From the NCBI GenBank assembly GCA_965204095.1, contig OZ241991.1, forward strand, positions 3,224,001-3,288,000: a stretch of DNA of 64,000 nt. The letters are read 5' to 3'. The position numbers were made by a program, and so were the translations under genes. Under the pieces are notes generated by a model. It searched no databases. It saw only the letters and a program-made list of their open reading frames with translations, and was not told where the DNA came from. Shown here in pieces: positions 8,074 to 16,982 of the stretch. Positions within the stretch are counted from its first letter, which is position 1; each line of letters begins with the position of its first letter. Source of the stretch: JAPPLB01 sp965204095 (GTDB taxonomy: Bacteria; Acidobacteriota; Terriglobia; Bryobacterales; UBA6623).

Positions 8074-9009
8074 TCACGGCAACCCCATCGGCTTGACGAG
8101 GAGTTGGGCAACCTCGGAGCGCGTGGGGGCGGAGCTTTGGGCTCCGCGCCGGGTGACGGAGACCGCCGCCGCGGCGTTCGCGAACCGCGCCGCGCTCCCG
8201 AAAGCCTGCCCTTCGCTTAACGCCACCGCCAGAGCGGCGTTGAAGGTGTCGCCGGCGGCGGTGGTATCGACCGCCTCGACGGCGAATCCTGCGGCGGCAA
8301 CAGAGTCGCCTCCGACCAGGCCGCAGCAGCCCAGCCGGCCCAACTTCATGACGACGTTGCGGGCTCCCGAGGCCCGGAGCCGAGCGGCAGTGGCCAAGGC
8401 CTGCTCGACTTGCCCGGTCTCGAGGCCGGGTTCATCGAGAAGAAGGGCGGCTTCGGTCTGATTGGGGGTGAGGTAGTCGACAAGAGAGAGCAACTCCGGC
8501 GCGAGCGGGCGGGCCGGCGCCGGGTCGAGCATGGTGACCGCGCCGCGGCCGCGGGCCAGCCGCAGACCGGCCTCGACCGCGTCGAGAGGAATCTCGAGCT
8601 GGCACAACAGGAAGTCGCCGGCCTCGATAGCGGCAAGACGTTCTCGAACGAGCCGGGGGGTCATGGCCGCATTGGCGCCCGGCGAGATCACGATCGAGTT
8701 CTCGCCGTCCGGGAAAACGGAGATGAGGGCAACGCCGCTGGCCTGGCCGCAGCGCCCGATGCCGCCGGTCATCACGCCGGCATCCCGCTGGCGGTCCAAC
8801 AGAAAATCACCGAACGCGTCGTAACCGACCTGTCCAACCATCAAGGCCTCGGCCTCGAGCCGGGCCGCCGCCACCGCCTGATTCCCGCCCTTACCTCCCG
8901 GAAAGATCGTCAGTTCGCCTCCGGTGAGGGTTTCACCCGGCCGCACCGGACGCGGAATAGCGACGACCAGGTCGGCGTTCAGGCTTCCGAGCACGAAGAT
9001 TCGGGGCAT
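8074..9009 (-). CDS. rbsK: Ribokinase (PfkB family)
   Basis: A 311-residue sugar kinase. Landmarks are the N-terminal VLGSLNADLVVAIPR, the PfkB signature 1 region FPGGKGGNQAVAAARLEA (GGKGxNQA is typical of ribokinases), LTPNQTEAALLL, and the C-terminal signature VDTTAAGDTFNAALAVAL, whose Asp is the catalytic base. It phosphorylates D-ribose to ribose 5-phosphate with ATP in the cytoplasm. Other nucleoside or sugar substrates are possible because no ribose transporter is adjacent. It is a solitary gene bounded by heptad islands. Confidence 0.88.
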   Translation of the reverse strand: MPRIFVLGSLNADLVVAIPRPVRPGETLTGGELTIFPGGKGGNQAVAAARLEAEALMVGQVGYDAFGDFLLDRQRDAGVMTGGIGRCGQASGVALISVFPDGENSIVISPGANAAMTPRLVRERLAAIEAGDFLLCQLEIPLDAVEAGLRLARGRGAVTMLDPAPARPLAPELLSLVDYLTPNQTEAALLLDEPGLETGQVEQALATAARLRASGARNVVMKLGRLGCCGLVGGDSVAAAGFAVEAVDTTAAGDTFNAALAVALSEGQAFGSAARFANAAAAVSVTRRGAQSSAPTRSEVAQLLVKPMGLP

Positions 9010-9024
9010 GGATTCAAGATAAGG

Positions 9025-9205
9025 CAGATAAAAGCCGTGATTCGTGTTTCGTGTCTCGTGAAAACCTCAAAACCCGTTTTTAGTTTTTCGTTTTTCGTGA
9101 AAACCTTGGAATTCGCGCTGGCTTGCGCCGCGCGCCTTGAAGGCCGTGTTTCGTGTCTCGTGTCGAAAGGCAGTGGTTCGTGGTTCGTGATTCGTTACCC
9201 GGCGC
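9025..9205. repeat. Heptad-repeat island H7
   Basis: GTGATTC/GTGTTTC/GTGTCTC heptads, then cgtttttagtttttcgtttttcgtg, the ttggaattcgcgctggc...ccttgaaggc module, further heptads and aggcagtggttcgtgg. It lies between the ribokinase start and the lgt stop. Confidence 0.8.
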
Positions 9206-9245
9206 TTGGCGGTTGCCGACGGTGTCGGCTCGCATGGTTCTTGCC

Positions 9246-10226
9246 TCAGGGGTCCGGCGCCGTGTCGATGTCCGGGTAGAGCCAGGAATGCTCAAGACCG
9301 GGATGCCGGTCACCGTAACGTTCCGGTACGTTCTGCGTCCAGTTGCCGGGAAACGTGAGACAGAAGGCCAACAAGACAACGAAGACGACTTTCTGCAAGA
9401 GGAGCGGCGCCTTTTCCGGTGGGAGTTCGACACCGAACAGCGTCGCGGAGCCGCTTCGCAGGCGGCCCTGGCGGCGAAGCCACGATCGGATCAACAGCAC
9501 CACGCCCAGCGCCGCCATGACGAAGTTCAGGGTCTGGCCGGTCCCGAGCGCCAGCCGATGCGTCGGATAGTCGCGGAACAGGTCGATGAATATGCGCAGG
9601 AACGCATACCAGAAGACGAATCGCGCCGCGACCGCCCCCGGCGTCGGGTTGGTCTTCCGGACGCGCAGCAGGTAGGGCACCAGCAGGAGGTTCTTGAGGC
9701 CGTCGTAGAGCACGACCGGGTGCCGGAATCCGTCGGCATCGGGAAACAGCACGCCCCAGGGGGCGTCCGTGAGCGAACCGACGATCTGGCCGTCGATGAA
9801 GTTGCCGAGCCGGCCCATTCCCATCAGGAACGCGCCGGGGATAACGATGGCGTCGACGAGCAAGAGCAGGGGCTTGCGGGAGAGCCACGCGAAGGCGATG
9901 ACGGCCACGGCCGCCCCAAGCAGGACCCCGTGCGACGCCAAGCCGCCGAGCCAAAAGGCCGGAATGAGCTCGGGGTGAGCACGGTAGAAGGGCCACTCGT
10001 CGAACACGACCTCGACCAGGCGCGCCCCGATCAAGACGCCCACGAGGGTCGAGAGAGACAGCGTATAGACCTCCCGGGCGGTGAGTCCAAGCTGAAACCG
10101 TCGGCTCCGCAGGAACAGATGCAGGTGCAGGAAACCCAGGGAATAACCCAGCCCGTACCACCAGAGATACACTCCGCCGACTTCGGCAATGACCGGATCG
10201 ATATCGTGGACGAAGGGTCCGAACAT
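9246..10226 (-). CDS. lgt: Prolipoprotein diacylglyceryl transferase
   Basis: A 326-residue integral membrane enzyme that transfers diacylglycerol from phosphatidylglycerol to the lipobox cysteine of prolipoproteins. Family landmarks are YLWWYGLGYSLGFL near the N-terminus, GVLIGARLVEVVF, the Lgt signature GRLGNFIDGQIVGSLTDAPWG, FPDADGFRHPVVLYDGLKN, and RIFIDLFRDYP. Seven or so membrane segments are seen. The C-terminus carries an extra hydrophobic segment plus a soluble tail (ELPPEKAPLLLQ ... DIDTAPDP) beyond the usual length. It is monocistronic here, between repeats. Confidence 0.92.
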   Translation of the reverse strand: MFGPFVHDIDPVIAEVGGVYLWWYGLGYSLGFLHLHLFLRSRRFQLGLTAREVYTLSLSTLVGVLIGARLVEVVFDEWPFYRAHPELIPAFWLGGLASHGVLLGAAVAVIAFAWLSRKPLLLLVDAIVIPGAFLMGMGRLGNFIDGQIVGSLTDAPWGVLFPDADGFRHPVVLYDGLKNLLLVPYLLRVRKTNPTPGAVAARFVFWYAFLRIFIDLFRDYPTHRLALGTGQTLNFVMAALGVVLLIRSWLRRQGRLRSGSATLFGVELPPEKAPLLLQKVVFVVLLAFCLTFPGNWTQNVPERYGDRHPGLEHSWLYPDIDTAPDP

Positions 10227-10319
10227 GGAAACGGCCCGCCACCCCGCGAAGACCGCCGCGAACAGGACGAGGCAATGGTCAGTTGTCGTTCATGATAGAC
10301 CCGGCCAGATTGATCGTGC

Positions 10320-10392
10320 CGTGGGTCGAAAGGCCGTGATTCGTGTCGAAAAATGCCGTGTTTCGTGATTCGTGTCTCGTGATTCGTGACCC
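10320..10392. repeat. Heptad-repeat island H8
   Basis: A short run of GTGATTC/GTGTTTC/GTGTCTC heptads directly abutting the TTAA at the left end of the first full family A element. Confidence 0.8.
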
Positions 10393-10396
10393 TTAA

Positions 10397-10572
10397 CCTG
10401 CATTTCTCACCACCCGACGGTCGAAGCACACGATACGACCGCCAGGACTTCGTTGCGCTTGCTTGCCGTGCTCAACGTACCGTCAAGTACGCCTGCGCGC
10501 GCCAAGCGGCTCGCGCCTCGTCCTGACGGCCCTCTCGCGCACTTCGCCTCGCCACGTGGTGAGAAATGCAGG
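10397..10572. mobile_element. Family A MITE-like element, copy A1
   Basis: A 176-bp element with left end CCTGCATTTCTCACCAC and inverted right end GTGGTGAGAAATGCAGG. It is flanked by TTAA (10393-10396) and TTAG (10573-10576). The interior reads gacggtcgaagcacacgata, cttcgttgcgcttgcttgcc, aagtacgcctgcgcgcgcc and cctcgtcctgacgg, the modules shared by all copies. It has no coding capacity. Confidence 0.85.
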
Positions 10573-10576
10573 TTAG

Positions 10577-10725
10577 AAGCTCGGGGGTCGGGGCGGCGGT
10601 GGCTCTCAGGCAGCAAAAAAGCCGTGTTTCGTGAAAAACCGGTTGGCCGGGCTTGGGGTGGCTCCACCGAGGAACGCGGGAGGGGCGGGAAAAGGCGTGT
10701 TTCGTGATTTCTTGATGCGGAAAGG
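10577..10725. repeat. Heptad-repeat island H9
   Basis: It follows the A1 element: ctcgggggtcggggcgg and ggctctcaggc module, GTGTTTC heptad, ggttggccgggcttggggtggctc module, and a final GTGTTTCGTGATTTC. Confidence 0.7.
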
Positions 10726-10775
10726 CTTTACGTACCGTGGTTCGAGGGGGGAGGCAGGCAGGGTAAGGGTGTGCC

Positions 10776-11150
10776 TCAGCCAGCCTGTGGGCGGGCCTTT
10801 CGCAGCAGCGCCAGCGCATAGATGATCCCGACGGCCGGAACGACCGAAAACGCCAGCGCGAGCTCCCAATCCCCCGGCACGCTGCCCCTGGAAATCATCA
10901 GCGCAACGACCAGATCGGCGATCACGTTCGCCGTCAGGACCGCCACCAGGGCAAGGATCGCCTTCGCGGCTAGGCGGGGCCGCGTCACGAGCAGAAGCAA
11001 GCCCACGGCAGCCATAGGGTGCAGGAAGACCAGGAGCAACCGCTGCCAGACGTCTCCGCCGTTCGCGAATGCGCCGACCAGGGCCGTGAGACCTACGAAG
11101 GCAGTGTGAATCACAGCAAGCACGGTCACCCAAATCCGGAAGCCGGTCAC
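10776..11150 (-). CDS. Small integral membrane protein, unknown function
   Basis: From a GTG at 11150 the frame gives 124 residues with about four hydrophobic segments (WVTVLAVIHTAFVGLTALVGAF, LLLVFLHPMAAVGLLLLVT, AILALVAVLTANVIADLVVALM, LALAFSVVPAVGIIYALALL) and a basic C-terminus. The upstream extension of the frame is Arg/Pro-rich and not hydrophobic, so the later start is preferred, although no clear ribosome-binding site is visible. No family is recognised. It has no operon partners. Confidence 0.55.
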   Translation of the reverse strand: MTGFRIWVTVLAVIHTAFVGLTALVGAFANGGDVWQRLLLVFLHPMAAVGLLLLVTRPRLAAKAILALVAVLTANVIADLVVALMISRGSVPGDWELALAFSVVPAVGIIYALALLRKARPQAG

Positions 11151-11255
11151 GGAGCCATTACAGGTTGCTGCCGGGGATCTTCCCCATCCCCCGAATCGGA
11201 CTCCGGCCGAAGCCGATCTCGGCGATGGCTTCAGGATAGGCCGGCCGCGGAGCAC

Positions 11256-11330
11256 GCGGTGAGCAAGGCGGGCCTGCGAACCATCAACCCGTCCGGGCGG
11301 TTGGGGATTGATTGCGGTCGAGGGGCTTGT
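11256..11330. repeat. Direct repeat equivalent to the unoccupied site of element A2
   Basis: The sequence gcctgcgaaccatcaacccg ... gggcgg, then ggattgattgcggtcgaggg, matches 11725-11761 joined to 11942-11963, the two flanks of element A2, without any indel. This copy lacks the element, so it serves as a natural empty site. Confidence 0.75.
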
Positions 11331-11332
11331 CT

Positions 11333-11635
11333 TTAGCTGGCGACGCGTACTGCGATGGCCTCCCGCAAACCATCCAGCAGTCCCTCCAGATGCGCCATGC
11401 GCTCGCGCAGTTGTGCAAGCTCTGACCGGATCTCCGCGATCTCTCCACGCAGGGCTGCGATCTGCGTTTGCGTATCCTCACGCAGACCGGCGATCTCTCC
11501 GCGCAGCTTGCCAATCTGCTCTTGCGTATCCTCACGCAGACCGGCGATCTCTCCGCGCAACCCATGAACGCTGGTCAGGATCAGCCCGGCGAGCGCAACC
11601 CCCACCGTCAAGATGGCTATGATTTCTCCGGTCAT
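11333..11635 (-). CDS. Small TM-anchored coiled-coil protein with internal 18-residue repeats
   Basis: A 100-residue product from ATG 11635: N-terminal membrane segment MTGEIIAILTVGVALAGLIL, then a long heptad coiled coil. The units LRGEIAGLREDTQEQIGK and LRGEIAGLREDTQTQIAA are near-identical 18-residue (54-bp) repeats, followed by a partial third unit LRGEIAEIRSEL. The DNA repeats lie at about 11442-11571. An alternative start 10 codons upstream (MCAEWLDNG...) is possible. The function is unknown; the layout resembles many bacterial membrane-anchored coiled-coil hypotheticals. It lies between the empty-site repeat and element A2. Confidence 0.65.
   Translation of the reverse strand: MTGEIIAILTVGVALAGLILTSVHGLRGEIAGLREDTQEQIGKLRGEIAGLREDTQTQIAALRGEIAEIRSELAQLRERMAHLEGLLDGLREAIAVRVAS
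11442..11571. repeat. In-frame 54-bp tandem repeats inside the coiled-coil gene
   Basis: Two copies of a 54-bp unit containing cgtatcctcacgcagaccgg and cgatctctccgcgcag follow each other with few differences, and part of a third precedes them. They encode 18-residue coiled-coil steps, so changes in copy number would keep the frame. Confidence 0.75.
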
Positions 11636-11761
11636 GCCGTTATCCAACCATTCTGCACACATTCTCTCACAGGTCCGACCACAAGGCTTCGTGATTCGAG
11701 GGCGGGTGCAGACAGCGAGTAAGGAGGACCTGCGAACCGTCAACCCGTCCGGGCGGCTTAG

Positions 11762-11938
11762 CCTGCATTTCTCACCACCCGACGGTCGAAGCACGCGATA
11801 CGACCGCCAGGACTTCGTTGCGCTTGCTTGCCGTGCTCAACGTACGGTTCAAGTACGCCTGCGCGCGCCAAGCGGCTCGCGCCTCGTCCTGACGGCCCTC
11901 TCACCCACTTCGCCTCGCCACGTGGTGAGACATGCAGG
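11762..11938. mobile_element. Family A MITE-like element, copy A2
   Basis: A 177-bp element with ends CCTGCATTTCTCACCAC and GTGGTGAGACATGCAGG. It is flanked by TTAG (11758-11761) and CTAG (11939-11942). The right CTAG contains the stop codon of the minus-strand MFS gene. A sequence matching both flanks but lacking the element is present at 11256-11330. Confidence 0.88.
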
Positions 11939-13231
11939 CTAGGATTGCTCGCGGTCGAGGGGCGTGACCGGATCGATGAAGATCCAGCAGAACACCCCCG
12001 TGAAGTAGATGCCCGCCGACAAGAAGAAGGTAATCGGCCAATTTCCACCGGTGACCTCGAGGACTTTGGCAATCGTGATGGGCGCGAAGAAACCGGCGAT
12101 GTTGCCGGCCGTATTCATGGTCCCGGAAAGACTGCCGGCATATTTGCCGCCCACGTCCATGCAAGCGCCCCAGGAGGGCGGCATCGCCAAGTCGGTCGAA
12201 AACGCCGCCAAGCCCATCGCCACCATCGCCCAGAACGGCTCTTCGATCTGCAGCGACACGATCAGGCCGGCGCCCGAGCCGAAACAGCCCAGGCCCCCCA
12301 TGAACCTCCGCGCCCGGCCGACGTCACCGAACCAACCCTCGATCCTGCGCAACAGGAACCCGCACGAGATCGATCCGATGCCGGCACAGAACAAGGGGAT
12401 GCCGGCCAGCCAGGCCGACTGCTCCATGCTCTGCCCGCGCTCCTCCTGGATGTAGGTCGGCAGCCAGGTGATGTAAAAGTAGAAGCCGTAGGACAAACCT
12501 CCGTACTGCGCGCAAAGCAGCCAGACGGTCGGCGAACGGAAAAATCGTCCCCAGGGCACATCGCCGTGTCCGGAAGCCTTTTCCTCAGCGCCGGCCAGCA
12601 GCTCCAGCTCGGCCGCATTCACGCTGCGATGGCCGCGCGGACTGTCGCGGAACCAGCGCCAGAACAGCAGCGTCCAGATGAAGCCCAGCAGCGCAAGCAA
12701 CTCGAACGTCCGCCGCCAGGAAACGTATTGCAGCAGGAAAACGACCAGCAAGGGGCTCGCCGCGCCGCCCCAACGGGCGCTCAGCCACATCAGTGCCTGC
12801 GCCCGGACGTGCTCGCTCGACGGCAGCCAGGCCGACAACATCTTCGTCATGACGGGGAATACGCCGCCCTGTCCCAACCCGCAGAACAAACGCGCCGCCG
12901 AGAGCGAAACCACGTTCCAGACCCATCCGGTGGCCGCGGTGAAAAACGACCAATCGGTCACGATCGACGCCAGCACGCGGCGAGGACCGATCCAGTCGCT
13001 GAGCCAGCCGCCGGGGACCTGGAACAGAAAGTAGCCCAACGAGAACATCGAGAAGGCCCAACTGAACTGCACCTTGGTGAGTCCCAGCTCCTCCATCATC
13101 AGCGGCGCCGCCTGCGAGATCGAGACGCGATGAACGTAGGTGATGACGGAAAGCGTCACCGCGAACAGCACGACCCCATAGCGCCCGCGCGTCGGCCGCG
13201 GATCGGAACTCGTTGGGCTGTGTGAGGTCAT
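11939..13231 (-). CDS. MFS transporter, anion:cation symporter (hexuronate/glucarate-type) family
   Basis: A 430-residue protein with twelve predicted membrane segments. Landmarks of the ACS branch of the MFS are SVITYVHRVSISQAAPLM in TM1, LGLTKVQFSWAFSMFSLGYFLFQVPGGWLSDWIGPR (the GGWLSDxxGPR loop), and a central cytoplasmic loop with RDSPRGH. This branch carries sugar acids such as glucarate, galactonate and hexuronates by proton symport. A glucarate or uronate substrate would suit the catabolic genes at 30-45 kb, but that link is inference. Its TAG stop lies inside the CTAG at the end of element A2. Confidence 0.82.
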   Translation of the reverse strand: MTSHSPTSSDPRPTRGRYGVVLFAVTLSVITYVHRVSISQAAPLMMEELGLTKVQFSWAFSMFSLGYFLFQVPGGWLSDWIGPRRVLASIVTDWSFFTAATGWVWNVVSLSAARLFCGLGQGGVFPVMTKMLSAWLPSSEHVRAQALMWLSARWGGAASPLLVVFLLQYVSWRRTFELLALLGFIWTLLFWRWFRDSPRGHRSVNAAELELLAGAEEKASGHGDVPWGRFFRSPTVWLLCAQYGGLSYGFYFYITWLPTYIQEERGQSMEQSAWLAGIPLFCAGIGSISCGFLLRRIEGWFGDVGRARRFMGGLGCFGSGAGLIVSLQIEEPFWAMVAMGLAAFSTDLAMPPSWGACMDVGGKYAGSLSGTMNTAGNIAGFFAPITIAKVLEVTGGNWPITFFLSAGIYFTGVFCWIFIDPVTPLDREQS

Positions 13232-13239
13232 CGGGTCGT

Positions 13240-13545
13240 CAGGCAGTGGTTAGTGAAAAAAGCCGTGATTCGAGTCTCGTGTCTCGTGACCCTTAAAGGC
13301 TCGGGGGTGGGCACGGCCGTGGCCCCAGGGGAGATTGGGTGAGAAAGGCCGTGTTTCGAAAAAAAGCTGTGTTTCGTGATTCGTGTTTCGTGAACCCAAA
13401 AGCTTAAAGGCAGTAAATAGTGGATAGTGATTCATGAAGGCGGGAAGGCGGTGATTCGCGTTTGGTGAGCCCGAAACCTCGGCAGGCGGCACGGCCGTCG
13501 CTCAAAGGTAGCATGAGGGCTACCAGCCGTGTCTCGTGTCTCGAT
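13240..13545. repeat. Heptad-repeat island H10
   Basis: It starts right at the MFS start codon side (caggcagtggttagtg), then GTGATTC/GTGTCTC heptads, a GC-rich module (ggctcgggggtgggcacgg), more GTGTTTC heptads and GTGGATAGTG. It is more diverged than the islands in 1-10 kb. Confidence 0.75.
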
Positions 13546-13639
13546 GACGAAGCAGGCGACGGTGCTGCGAGGTCTGGGGATGGGGTGGAAGGGAATGCGG
13601 GTCGATCGAGCCAAGGTCAGAACCGGAGAGGGCGGCTAG

Positions 13640-13941
13640 CCTGCATTTCTCACCACCTGACGGTCGAAGCACACGATAAAAAGGCCGTGATTCGTGTTTC
13701 GTGTTTCGTGTCTCGTGATTCGTGAAAACCATAGGCGGGGGCCTAGTTCGCTCCATAAGAAATGTCTAACGGCTGGTGAACCGGAAAGGCCGTGTTTCAT
13801 GACCCGAGGGGTGATGAAGGCGATTGGGCAAGTACGCCTGCGCGCGCCAAGCGGCTCGCGTCTTTTTCCTCCGCCCGGCTTGCGCCTAGTCCTGGCGGCC
13901 CTCTCACCCACTTCGTCTCGCAACGCGGCGAGACATGCCGG
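13640..13941. mobile_element. Family A element A3 carrying a nested heptad cassette
   Basis: A 302-bp copy: left end CCTGCATTTCTCACCAC after CTAG (13636-13639), right end diverged (cgcggcgagacatgccgg) before CCAG (13942-13945). In place of the usual centre it holds a cassette at 13679-13828 with five GTG heptads followed by a unique segment (cataggcgggggcc ... gtctaacggctggtgaacc ... gacccgaggggtga). The same cassette with the same junctions is in copy A4. Confidence 0.82.
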
Positions 13942-13956
13942 CCAGGAGTGGCGGGA

Positions 13957-14217
13957 TCACTTGGCCGTTTCCGTTTGGCGGCTGTAGAGCAAGGCGCCGA
14001 GAGAATCCTTCACCCCGCGCAGGTTCGATTCAATCGAGTCGATCCGAGACTCGATCTTGTTCATCCGCGATTCCAGGCGGTCCATGCTCAGCTCCATCGC
14101 CTCGACGCGAGTTCCCAGACTTCTCTCCAGTCCTTCGATGCGAGAACCAATGCCGTCAAAGCAAGAGTCCAAAGCCGCAGCGAGGCCCAATATGCGTTCG
14201 TCCGTCTGTTTCAGCAT
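13957..14217 (-). CDS. Small coiled-coil protein, unknown function
   Basis: An 86-residue product from ATG 14217, with AGGAG placed 7 nt upstream, which decides the start over the longer frame. Almost the entire length is a heptad coiled coil (DGIGSRIEGLERSLGTRVEAM, MDRLESRMNKIESRIDSIES) ending in a short basic/polar tail. No membrane segment is seen. The family is not recognised; such proteins often oligomerise. It follows element A3 closely and is transcribed towards it. Confidence 0.65.
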   Translation of the reverse strand: MLKQTDERILGLAAALDSCFDGIGSRIEGLERSLGTRVEAMELSMDRLESRMNKIESRIDSIESNLRGVKDSLGALLYSRQTETAK

Positions 14218-14538
14218 GACCTTTTCTCCTGTCGTACCTGTTGTCGGCCTTGCGCGCAACGATCCGGAAGACAGGCGTTCCGATCTCTTCGACGAGTTCG
14301 GCGCCAAACGGGCGTACGAGCCGGTTCGTTTAATAGATTTTATTTATCTACTGGATCGATTTTCATGATGGAGATACCGCCTCGTCAACACGGATTCGAT
14401 GTTTCGTCCAGGCGGCTGGCCTTGACAAGGAAGATAGTTTGTCAAGACAAGTTTTCCATTCGGTTACACAGAAGAAGCCGGGGCCGGCTGCCAACCGACC
14501 CCGACGTGCGCGTCAATCATTAACGCATTCGATCGATT
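14218..14538. other. Intergenic region between coiled-coil gene and groEL
   Basis: No gene is supported. An AT-rich stretch (14331-14350, aatagattttatttatctac) is a plausible promoter for the coiled-coil gene. A perfect 7-bp inverted repeat, CTTGACA at 14421-14427 and TGTCAAG at 14440-14446, could be an operator or a weak hairpin. Confidence 0.5.
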
Positions 14539-16164
<1,626 letters not shown>

Positions 16165-16180
16165 TTTTCTTCACTCCCCC

Positions 16181-16495
16181 TTATGCGGCTTTCTCGGCGT
16201 TATCGCCGCCTTCGATGACCGCGAGAATCTCGTCCTCGCGCAGAATCAGATATTCGGTGTCGTCAACGGTGACTTCCGAACCAGAGTACTTCCCGAAGAG
16301 GATGTGATCTCCGGCCTTGACGTCCGGGGCGATCACGGTGCCGTCGTCGAGCCGCTTGCCGGCTCCGACGGCGACCACGACGCCTTCCGACGGCTTCTCT
16401 TTGGCGGAATCGGGGATGATGATCGCTCCCTTCTTCTGCTCTGCTTGCTCGACCCTCGTGATGAGGATGCGATCGTGTAAAGGTCTCAACTGCAT
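16181..16495 (-). CDS. groES: 10 kDa co-chaperonin GroES
   Basis: A 104-residue co-chaperonin capping GroEL. It starts MQLRPLHDRILITRVEQAEQ, contains the mobile loop KKGAIIIPDSAKEKPSEGVV, VAVGAGKRLDDG and DHILFGKYSGSEVTVDD. Length and motifs fit the family. It is the first gene of the groES-groEL operon; its promoter must lie within 16496-16640. Confidence 0.98.
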   Translation of the reverse strand: MQLRPLHDRILITRVEQAEQKKGAIIIPDSAKEKPSEGVVVAVGAGKRLDDGTVIAPDVKAGDHILFGKYSGSEVTVDDTEYLILREDEILAVIEGGDNAEKAA

Positions 16496-16982
16496 ACTTG
16501 TCCTCCAGTCAGTGTTTCAACCGCACGGCGCCTTTGGCGGGCGACCGCGGCAACAAAATCTCTCCGGCCTTCAGTCAGACAGAAACTATCCGGCGCAGAG
16601 GTCTACACGGGTTTGAACCGCGCGTACATGCGAATCAGGTTGGTCTACTCTTGAGCTTTTGCCTCAGGCAAAAAACAGGGCGCGGCGGGTGCCCCGCCCG
16701 GGATACTTCCAGTATAGAACACTCTGCACGAAAATGCGCAAGGCAGAGTTGTCCCACACAAGATGATCCTGAACGTGGGAGATTTTCCAACACAAGATGA
16801 GCCTGAAAATACGGTGGTTGGGTGAAGGCGCACCGCGGGTGAATGAGAGTCAGCATGCAGCATGCACAACGACTCACGCTGATCGCGCCGGTTTGACTTC
16901 GCGGGGGCGGCTTGGGGAGATCAATGCGTGGGGGCGGCGATGGGTGAGGCGAGGACCGACGCAGGCGGTGAGAACAGGGCGG
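16496..16982. other. Intergenic region upstream of groES, with hairpin and IS-end-like repeats
   Basis: A 487-bp gap between groES and moaA with no supported gene. It contains a strong hairpin (TTTTGCC TCA GGCAAAA, 16657-16673). It also contains two direct copies of cacaagatga-cctgaa (16757-16773 and 16791-16807). Paired repeats of this kind resemble transposase-binding ends of IS21-type elements, but no transposase gene remains. That reading is weak inference. Confidence 0.4.

Noticed and set aside
951..13540. Heptad islands as CRISPR arrays
   Set aside because: Units are 7 bp, degenerate and without unique spacers of constant length; no cas genes are present.
16496..16640. CIRCE/HrcA operator upstream of groES
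   Set aside because: No TTAGCACTC or GAGTGCTAA half-site was found.
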